Source: Robiginitomaculum sp. (lineage in GTDB: Bacteria; Pseudomonadota; Alphaproteobacteria; Caulobacterales; Maricaulaceae). Taken from it: a DNA stretch of 11,146 nucleotides. A program made the translations under genes and the position numbers. The stretch is from positions 85,329 through 96,474 of the forward strand of contig NVVO01000009.1 in the NCBI GenBank assembly GCA_002733385.1, written 5' to 3'. This document shows, one piece after another, positions 5,620 through 11,146 of this stretch. The notes under the pieces were generated by a model that was given only the letters and a program-made list of their open reading frames with translations, was not told the DNA's origin and searched no databases. Each line of letters begins with the position of its first letter. Within the stretch, counting starts at the first letter, position 1.

Positions 5620-7427
5620 GCACCCAACACATCGGCCGCTTGACCTCAATTATGCGCTACCCGCTCAAGGGATTTCCTGGCGAAAACCTTGACGGTGCCC
5701 AACTGGCTAAAAATTGCGGACTGCCAAAAGACCGTAGCTGGGCCATTCGCAATGGAGTGGTGGATATCACACCGAATGGTAAGTGGAGCCCGTGCCAGGC
5801 TTTTGTGCGCATGACCCGCGACGAAAACCTGCCGCTTTACCGCGTGCATGAAAATGAGGCGGGGAAACATCATCTCATCCACCCCGACGGCGAAAGCATT
5901 GCAGTAGCACAAGGCCCAAAGGCAAGCCGTTCTCTTAGGGCGTGGTTTGGTTATAACAATAGCCAATTTGTACGCACAAAGGATGGCATTGGGTATTGGG
6001 ACCACAGCGATGCCGCGATTTCCATTATCAATCTCACCAGTGTGAAAGCGCTCTCAAAAGCCGCCGGAGCCCCGCTTGACCCGGCCAGGCTTCGTGGTAA
6101 TTTGATGATTGAAACGAGGGAGCCATGGGCCGAGTTATCGATCATTGGTTGTAGACTGCAAATTGGCGGTGTGGAGCTGGAAGTGCTTCGCCCCATCGAC
6201 CGGTGTAAGGCGACATCGGTCAATCCGCAAACCGGAGCCGTAGACATCAACTTGCCGCATCTGCTTGCTAGCCATTATGGCCACATCTTTTGCGGTATCT
6301 ATGCTCGGGTTGTGCGACCGGGTCGGATAAATACAGGCGATGAAATTTGCGAAACAGGCGTAGCACCAGACGCACTAAAGGATGCCGCATCCATTTCCAC
6401 TGCCCCTTCACCACAAAACTGGCCTCGCGCCATGCGAGTTGTAAAGCGGGTAACAGAAAGCGACGAGGTAGAAAGCTTCTGGCTCGAAGACCCGCTAGCG
6501 CAACTCATGGCACAATTTACCGCTGATTTCGCCCCGGCCAGTTATTTGCGGCTGCATGTGGAAAGTCACCGCGGACCCGTGTCACGCGCCTATACAATCA
6601 GCGGTTGGTCAGCTGATTACACCAGAGTATGTATCAGCGTGAAACGTGAACCCGAGCCGGCCATACTTTCCCCTTGGCTTCACACTTCCCTGCAAAAGGG
6701 CGATACGATTATCGCCAGCGGCCCGTTTGTCGACCCGTCACTTGAATGGCGGGCGCAAACTCACTCAAACCAACCCGTTTTAATCCTGACCGGCGGAATT
6801 GGTATCACCGTTGCAGCATCGGTTTTGAAAACATTGAAACAAGCTGGATCGACGGCGCAAATTCGCATCGGCCATACGGCACGAGGTTTTGATGTTCTGG
6901 CCCTGTTGAATGAAGTTGAAGCCGTAGTCGGAGAATTAACAAACGCCCAATCGTTTTTGTATTTAAGTGCCCGCTTAGAACGTTTAAACTTGGACGAAGT
7001 TACCCACGGTCTTGATATGGCAAACACACAAGTGTTTCTGTGTGGCCCGCTCGGGTTCATGGGCGCAATGCGTACTGACTTAATCATGCGCGGCTGCAAT
7101 GAACAGCGCATTCATGAAGATATATTTGCCTCGCCTCTAAAAACTCTGGCAAAAACTCAATCCTCGTCTCAAACAGGCCCATTTACTGTGTGGTTTTGTG
7201 GTTCGTCAACAGCTGCCATCTGGACCCGCGAAAGCGGAACCTTGCTTGATCTGGCCGATGAGAACAACCTGAACCTGCCAGCCAATTGCCGAAGCGGTGC
7301 CTGCCGGGAATGCCTGCAACCTGTAGACGGCCCTGTCGAAAACCTGACAGAACCAGTATCACCCGCCCCAAGAGGCTGGGCCTATCTGTGCTGCGTTGCA
7401 CCACTGGCACCGGTTAAGATTGGGTAG
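5616..7427 (+). CDS. MOSC-ferredoxin reductase-[2Fe-2S] fusion, self-sufficient molybdenum oxidoreductase
   Basis: A 603-residue, three-module protein. Residues about 5-125 form the MOSC N-terminal barrel. Residues about 130-245 form the MOSC domain with RLRGN (158-162) and C197 in DRCKATSVNPQTG, the position of the molybdenum-ligating cysteine in mARC and YcbX. An FNR-type unit follows: an FAD site RAYTIS (324-329), a pyridine-nucleotide loop GGIGIT (393-398) and CGPLGFM (476-482). The C-terminal plant-type ferredoxin has C558, C563, C566 and C592 (or C593). Electrons should run NAD(P)H to flavin to iron-sulphur cluster to Moco. mARC and YcbX reduce N-hydroxylated compounds but borrow their reductases; here the reductase is built in. 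There is no signal peptide, so it is cytoplasmic. The ATG overlaps the upstream stop (ATGA) and has GGAG 8 nt before it. The substrate is unknown, probably a nitrogen compound linked to the upstream lyase. Confidence 0.9.
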   Translation: MSTQHIGRLTSIMRYPLKGFPGENLDGAQLAKNCGLPKDRSWAIRNGVVDITPNGKWSPCQAFVRMTRDENLPLYRVHENEAGKHHLIHPDGESIAVAQGPKASRSLRAWFGYNNSQFVRTKDGIGYWDHSDAAISIINLTSVKALSKAAGAPLDPARLRGNLMIETREPWAELSIIGCRLQIGGVELEVLRPIDRCKATSVNPQTGAVDINLPHLLASHYGHIFCGIYARVVRPGRINTGDEICETGVAPDALKDAASISTAPSPQNWPRAMRVVKRVTESDEVESFWLEDPLAQLMAQFTADFAPASYLRLHVESHRGPVSRAYTISGWSADYTRVCISVKREPEPAILSPWLHTSLQKGDTIIASGPFVDPSLEWRAQTHSNQPVLILTGGIGITVAASVLKTLKQAGSTAQIRIGHTARGFDVLALLNEVEAVVGELTNAQSFLYLSARLERLNLDEVTHGLDMANTQVFLCGPLGFMGAMRTDLIMRGCNEQRIHEDIFASPLKTLAKTQSSSQTGPFTVWFCGSSTAAIWTRESGTLLDLADENNLNLPANCRSGACRECLQPVDGPVENLTEPVSPAPRGWAYLCCVAPLAPVKIG

Positions 7428-7440
7428 AGGTGTTAAATGC

Positions 7441-8055
7441 TTAAACGCCGGGGTTAAACCGGTTCCTGATGACGACATCTCCTACGTCTAATTGGCCGCC
7501 CCTTGGGTAAGCTTTTCCGGTTGCTTTGCCTATAGCGACAAACATAGTGACAATATGATCTTCAGGCAGACCAATAAGCTCGCCGACTTTTTCAAAATCG
7601 AACCCGTCCATTGGACTTGAGGAATATCCCATTGCTTGGGCAGCAAGCATCAATGTTTGGGCCGCTATACCGCAAGAGCGCATGGCCTCATCCCTTTGAA
7701 CCTGAGCTTTATCCCGGTAATAGCCGTCAATCATCGGCAACATGGTATCGCGCACCTCTTGCGCCGCATTACTCCAATACCGTTGTGGCCGTTTCTCCCA
7801 AGCTTTTAAATCAGCACACAAAATAACGAACAAAGAGCTGTCTGTGACTTGTTCCTGCCCCCATGCGGCCTGTTTAATCTTTTCTCTGAGCGCCACGTCT
7901 TTGACAACTACGAACCGCCAATGTTGGATATTATAGGCGGTGGGTGACAGCATTGTCAGAGATAAAAGCTCGTTTTCAGTGGCTTGGGGCATTTCATGGG
8001 CCGGATCAAATTGCTTGATCGCCCGGCGTTGCTTGATGGCATCTTGTGTATTCAT
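7441..8055 (-). CDS. Nitroreductase-family FMN oxidoreductase
   Basis: A 204-residue protein of usual nitroreductase length. RRAIKQF (10-16) carries the arginines that contact the FMN phosphate; SPTAYNIQHWRFVVV (37-51) is the conserved FMN/substrate segment; GYSSSPMDGF (143-152) and the terminal VVIRNRF (194-200) also fit the family. These homodimers use NAD(P)H to reduce nitroaromatics, quinones or similar electrophiles in the cytoplasm. The start is supported by AGGA 7 nt upstream. It converges on the MOSC fusion with only 13 nt between stops, and no separate terminator is visible there. It is divergent from an HxlR regulator, which probably controls it. The substrate cannot be assigned; flavin, quinone or nitro compounds are all possible. 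Confidence 0.93.
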   Translation of the reverse strand: MNTQDAIKQRRAIKQFDPAHEMPQATENELLSLTMLSPTAYNIQHWRFVVVKDVALREKIKQAAWGQEQVTDSSLFVILCADLKAWEKRPQRYWSNAAQEVRDTMLPMIDGYYRDKAQVQRDEAMRSCGIAAQTLMLAAQAMGYSSSPMDGFDFEKVGELIGLPEDHIVTMFVAIGKATGKAYPRGGQLDVGDVVIRNRFNPGV

Positions 8056-8110
8056 GTCTTTTTCCTGTCATTTATAGTTGACATCTACGGAAATATGCTA
8101 TGGGTATTTA

Positions 8111-8150
8111 TTGTGCAAGAACGCACATTTTTGTACTATAGGCACTATTT
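8111..8150. promoter_or_regulatory. Divergent nitroreductase/HxlR promoter and candidate operator
   Basis: TGTGC (8112-8116) and GCACA (8123-8127) form an inverted repeat with a 6-nt spacer. On the plus strand TTGTGC (8111-8116), a 17-nt spacer and TACTAT (8134-8139) make a plausible promoter for the HxlR gene that overlaps the repeat. On the minus strand TTGCAC (complement of 8113-8118) could be a -35 for the nitroreductase, but the -10 at correct spacing is poor. ACTAT is repeated at 8135-8139 and 8144-8148. A regulator bound here would cover both promoters. Confidence 0.4.
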
Positions 8151-8174
8151 ATATACCATGAAAGGCATGTAGCT

Positions 8175-8513
8175 ATGATAGACAGGATATCCAACTGCCC
8201 AACTGAAGCCGCGCTGGCCATTGTTGGCGGTAAATGGAAAGGCATAATTCTTCATCATCTAAGCCATGACACCAAACGGTTTAACGAGCTTAGGCGTCTT
8301 ATTCCCGAGGTCACCCAAAGAATGATGACAAAACAATTACGCGAACTTGAAGCCCACCAGATTATTCACCGGGAAATATACCGACAAATCCCCCCGAAAG
8401 TTGAGTATTCTCTCACGGATTTTGGATTAACTCTCACCCCAATTTTAAAAGCACTTGAAGCGTGGGGCACAGAATATATCGACAAGATTTCCGCGCTTCG
8501 ACAGGCAAGTTGA
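8175..8513 (+). CDS. HxlR-family winged-helix regulator with a single cysteine
   Basis: A 112-residue protein matching the family's 100-130 residues. The signature CPTEAALAIVGGKWKGIILHHL spans residues 8-29 and is followed by RFNELRRLIPEVTQRMMTKQLRELEA (35-60), containing the recognition helix, and the wing near VEYSLTDFG (76-84). C8 is the only cysteine, at the position used by YodB and HypR of Bacillus subtilis to sense quinones and disulfide stress, where each controls a nitroreductase or oxidoreductase gene. The divergent nitroreductase here suggests the same logic: electrophile or oxidant exposure switches the neighbour on. AAAGG lies 9 nt before the ATG. A weak terminator follows at 8579. 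The family is firm; the ligand and whether it represses or activates are inferred. Confidence 0.92.
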   Translation: MIDRISNCPTEAALAIVGGKWKGIILHHLSHDTKRFNELRRLIPEVTQRMMTKQLRELEAHQIIHREIYRQIPPKVEYSLTDFGLTLTPILKALEAWGTEYIDKISALRQAS

Positions 8514-8578
8514 ATATGGCTTACAAGCATCTATTTTCCAAGCCTATTCTCCAGTGCCAAGCAACCGCGTTTGAGCGA

Positions 8579-8599
8579 GCTTGACGGCAAGCATTTTTT
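8579..8599 (+). terminator. Weak intrinsic terminator after the HxlR gene
   Basis: GCTTG (8579-8583), loop ACGG and CAAGC (8588-8592) pair perfectly, and one A is followed by six T (8594-8599). The stem is only 5 bp, so termination may be partial and some transcription could reach the LuxR-type gene. The rest of the 147-nt gap shows no gene. Confidence 0.5.
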
Positions 8600-8660
8600 C
8601 TCTCAAAATGCCAAAACTTTATTTGAGTGCGCAATTTGAAAGCTATGAACGGAATTACAT

Positions 8661-9812
8661 TTGTCTTCGAAACGGATTACACCACCGGGCTCTTATTCTC
8701 CGCGTCTGTACGGGGAGATTGCTGAATGCCATGATTACTCGTCCCTTGAAAACACGCTCTTAAGTTCAGTGGCCAAAAAAATCGGGGCGGAAACCAGCAC
8801 GCTGTTACATTTCCAACGTGACCATGATGGATATGAAATCGGGCACAATCTGGCTTACGGGGTTGGCAATAAAATCCACAACCAATATGTAGACAAGTTT
8901 CACCGCTCCGACCCGATACTTCTTAACCGCGACCTTGAAGCTATGCACCACAGCCGGGCTGATGCGCATACGGATGTTTACCGCCTGTCAGATGTTTGTG
9001 ACCCAGGCGCATTTGTCGAGACGGAATATTATAATGATTTTTTAAAGCCAAGCGGTATTCGCCATGTTTTGGCGCTGGCGGTCAAGCCAAAAACCGTAAA
9101 CAATGATTTATTGGTAATTATAGGCTTTCACAGGCCTGCTGGCATGCGAGATTTTGGCGACAATGCGCTCAACAGAGCCATTAGTATTGCTCCGATTGTC
9201 GGTTCGACAATCGCCAGGCTCACATTTAAGGAACATTTGACGAAATACAAACTGCTGAGCGAAAATCTAAAATCCGTATTGGACAATACGGGTTATCTCA
9301 TTCTTGACGCCGCGCTTCAGATCAAAGAAATGAGCGATTGCGTGCGAAGCCTGACCTATGGCAATTTACCGTTTTTAATGCAACGGATTTCCCAGGCGGT
9401 TTCTAGCCTGATAAAAAGCGGCCGCCAACACATTAACATTAGCGCGGTATGTACGGATATAGACCGGACGGCCTTAAACCAGAACATCAATTTTGCCGTG
9501 AGCAAAACCATATCGGAGAATGGCGTGTTGCGCTTTATAGTCCGGCTCGGTTTTGTCCACACCAATATTGCCATCACCAGATGTGCCGACGAATTTGGCT
9601 GGACATTGCGCGAAGGCGAAATTGTCATGACTTTGGCCCAAGGATTGAGCAACACACAAATTTCGGAAAATTTGATGATTAGTGTGCGCACGGTAGAAAA
9701 CCATTTGCGCTCAGTTTACAGCAAGGCTGCCGTCACCAGCCGTACGCAATTATTGCGCCAATTGCTGTCCTATACGCCGCCGCAACACATTTCGCGGATG
9801 GAAAAAATTTAG
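8661..9812 (+). CDS. LuxR-type helix-turn-helix transcriptional regulator
   Basis: A 383-residue regulator. The only in-frame start ahead of the conserved N-terminus is TTG at 8661, since an in-frame TGA lies at 8646-8648; GGA about 7 nt upstream is a modest Shine-Dalgarno. Residues about 17-190 (starting LYGEIAECHDYSSLENTLL and continuing GAETSTLLHFQRD) look like the GAF-like sensor common in alphaproteobacterial LuxR proteins. About 195-300 resembles a degenerate PAS-like linker. The C-terminal HTH runs about 313-371, with LREGEIVMTLAQGLSNTQIS and SVRTVENHLRSVY as diagnostic helices. No receiver domain is seen, so it is not a two-component regulator. The ligand and targets are unknown. It might serve a distant regulon, since neighbouring genes have their own regulators. 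It converges on clpA with a 4-nt stop-codon overlap. Confidence 0.85.
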   Translation: MSSKRITPPGSYSPRLYGEIAECHDYSSLENTLLSSVAKKIGAETSTLLHFQRDHDGYEIGHNLAYGVGNKIHNQYVDKFHRSDPILLNRDLEAMHHSRADAHTDVYRLSDVCDPGAFVETEYYNDFLKPSGIRHVLALAVKPKTVNNDLLVIIGFHRPAGMRDFGDNALNRAISIAPIVGSTIARLTFKEHLTKYKLLSENLKSVLDNTGYLILDAALQIKEMSDCVRSLTYGNLPFLMQRISQAVSSLIKSGRQHINISAVCTDIDRTALNQNINFAVSKTISENGVLRFIVRLGFVHTNIAITRCADEFGWTLREGEIVMTLAQGLSNTQISENLMISVRTVENHLRSVYSKAAVTSRTQLLRQLLSYTPPQHISRMEKI

Positions 9813-11146
9813 GCGTCTTCTTTCGGTTTTGGCGCCGGCAAACCTTTGCCGCCTTTTTTGCCTTCGATTTTGAGCTGGGCCGGTTTTAAAATTTCGAATA
9901 TTAGCTTGTCGTTTTTCTTGTCCAGACCGACTTTGACCAGCCCGCCTTTTTTCAATTTCCCGAACAGGATTTCGTCTGCCAGCGGCTTTTTGATATATTC
10001 CTGAATGGTGCGCGACAGAGGCCTGGCACCATAGCGCTTGTCATAACCCTTGTCGGCAATCCACAGGTTTGCGGTTCTGGAAACTTCAAACAATATTTTG
10101 CGGTCAGACAGTTGTGCCTCAAGCTGGATGATGAATTTATCCACCACTTTGGCTATGTCTGACCTGCCAAGGGCGTCGAATTTGACCATGGCGTCAAGGC
10201 GGTTGCGAAACTCCGGCGCGAAAAGGCGCTTGATGGCTTTGTCGTCTTCTTCATTGCTCCCGTCCGTGCGGCCAAACCCGATTTCGGACTTGGCGGCATC
10301 GGCAGCCCCGGCATTGGTGGTCATAATCAAAATGACATTGCGAAAATCAATGGCCCGCCCACTGGCATCGGTCAGGGTGCCATTGTCCATGACTTGCAGT
10401 AAAATATTGAACACATCCGGATGGGCTTTTTCTATTTCGTCCAGAAGCAAGATGGAATGGGGGTGTTCGCTTACCCGGTCGGTTAACAAACCGCCCTGAT
10501 CATAGCCCACATAGCCCGGAGGTGCGCCCAGCAATCTTGAAACTGTATGGCGCTCCATATATTCAGACATGTCAAAACGCAACAATTCCAAGCCGAGCGC
10601 AATCGCCAATTGTCTGGCCACTTCGGTCTTGCCGACACCCGTAGGGCCAGAGAATAAATATGAACCAATAGGTTTGTTTGGTTCGCGCAGTCCGGCCCGG
10701 GCCAATTTGACGGCGGCGGACACTTGCTCAATGGCATTGTTTTGACCAAATACCACCCGGCGCAAATCTTCAGGCAGGGATTTAAGCACTTTGGCATCGT
10801 CCCTTGAAACCGTCTTGGGCGGGACGCGGGCGATTTTGGCGACCACGGCTTCTATGTCTTTGAGGCCAATGGTTTTTTTGCGCTTGCCCTTGGGTTGGAG
10901 TTTTTGAAACGCACCGGCCTCGTCGATAACGTCAATGGCTTTGTCGGGCAATTTACGGTCGGTGATATGGCGCACGGCCAAATCTACGGACGCCTGTATG
11001 GCTTCTGCGGTATAGCTGACTTGATGAAAATCTTCGAAATATGGTTTTAGCCCGCGCAGGATTTTCACCGTATCGCCGGGCGTGGGTTCGACCACGTCTA
11101 TTTTCAAAAACCGTCTGGCCAAAGCACGGTCTTTCTCGAAATGCTG
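9809..11146 (-). CDS. clpA: ATP-dependent Clp protease ATP-binding subunit ClpA, C-terminal part (partial)
   Basis: The frame runs in from the right edge (QHFEKDRALARRF) and ends at the TAA at 9809-9811, leaving about 445 residues of a protein usually near 760. It holds the end of the first AAA+ module (DRKLPDKAIDVIDEAGA) and the complete second module: Walker A GPTGVGKT (about 10628-10650), Walker B ILLLDEIEKAH, an arginine finger in the FRNRLD region, and the sensor-2 segment YGARPLSR. The IGF tripeptide at 10274-10282 is the loop that docks onto ClpP, so this is a protease partner, not ClpB. The hexamer unfolds substrates, including N-degron proteins brought by ClpS, and feeds them to ClpP in the cytoplasm. 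The Lys/Gly-rich C-terminal tail (KKGGKGLPAPKPKEDA) extends past the conserved domain. ClpC is the alternative name but lacks support. Confidence 0.95.
   Translation of the reverse strand, partial: QHFEKDRALARRFLKIDVVEPTPGDTVKILRGLKPYFEDFHQVSYTAEAIQASVDLAVRHITDRKLPDKAIDVIDEAGAFQKLQPKGKRKKTIGLKDIEAVVAKIARVPPKTVSRDDAKVLKSLPEDLRRVVFGQNNAIEQVSAAVKLARAGLREPNKPIGSYLFSGPTGVGKTEVARQLAIALGLELLRFDMSEYMERHTVSRLLGAPPGYVGYDQGGLLTDRVSEHPHSILLLDEIEKAHPDVFNILLQVMDNGTLTDASGRAIDFRNVILIMTTNAGAADAAKSEIGFGRTDGSNEEDDKAIKRLFAPEFRNRLDAMVKFDALGRSDIAKVVDKFIIQLEAQLSDRKILFEVSRTANLWIADKGYDKRYGARPLSRTIQEYIKKPLADEILFGKLKKGGLVKVGLDKKNDKLIFEILKPAQLKIEGKKGGKGLPAPKPKEDA
9836..9859 (+). terminator. Intrinsic terminator of the LuxR gene inside clpA coding sequence
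   Basis: CGGCAAA (9836-9842) and TTTGCCG (9845-9851) form a 7-bp perfect stem; in RNA the two-base loop would open by a pair. GCC pairing is lost, and six T (9854-9859) follow after two bases. The structure begins 24 nt after the LuxR stop and is read on the plus strand, while the same bases encode the Lys/Gly/Pro-rich tail of ClpA on the minus strand. Confidence 0.5.

Noticed and set aside
8581..8763. A 60-codon plus-strand frame before the LuxR gene
   Set aside because: It starts inside the terminator hairpin, overlaps the regulator in another frame and has no recognisable features.
10050..10499. A 149-codon plus-strand frame opposite clpA
   Set aside because: It is a shadow of the highly conserved second AAA+ module, and its composition is that of an antisense reading.

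Overview
The window looks like chromosomal DNA of a Gram-negative, probably alphaproteobacterial, heterotroph. A TonB-dependent outer-membrane receptor with an AQA|Q signal-peptide cleavage site fixes the envelope type. The ClpA partner gene, a LuxR regulator with an N-terminal GAF-like region and the catabolic genes fit an alphaproteobacterium of middling GC. The exact lineage cannot be named from the sequence alone. There is no transposase, integrase, tRNA, rRNA or CRISPR array. Genes are tightly packed and no gap exceeds about 230 bases.

Region 1 (1-3858) is a divergent uptake and catabolism locus. A TonB-dependent receptor (minus strand, cut by the left edge) is transcribed away from a two-gene unit: a small cupin resembling 2,4'-dihydroxyacetophenone dioxygenase or acetylacetone-cleaving enzymes, then an ACSF2-like acyl-CoA synthetase whose ATG touches the cupin stop. 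The simplest reading is import of a hydrophobic or aromatic carbon source, oxidative cleavage, and CoA activation of the acid. The actual substrate is unknown.

Between regions 1 and 2 (3855-3975) lies a short relic. It carries a piece of a TonB-receptor gene about 79% identical over 61 nt to the receptor at the left end. Its last codons resemble the 3' end of the nitroreductase gene near 7460.

Region 2 (3976-7427) is the most unusual part. An Lrp/AsnC regulator is divergent from a two-gene operon. The first gene encodes a PLP enzyme related to diaminopropionate ammonia-lyase; the second encodes a 603-residue fusion of MOSC (molybdenum cofactor), ferredoxin-NAD(P)H reductase and [2Fe-2S] ferredoxin domains. 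The fusion looks like a self-sufficient mARC/YcbX-type reductase. A 20-bp palindrome and a helically phased repeat in the regulator-lyase gap are candidate Lrp operators.

Region 3 (7441-8513) is a nitroreductase divergent from an HxlR regulator with one N-terminal cysteine, an arrangement like the thiol/quinone-sensing YodB and HypR systems of Bacillus. Region 4 (8661-11146) holds a LuxR-type regulator starting at TTG. It converges on clpA (cut by the right edge), the two stop codons overlap, and the regulator's likely terminator lies inside the clpA coding region.
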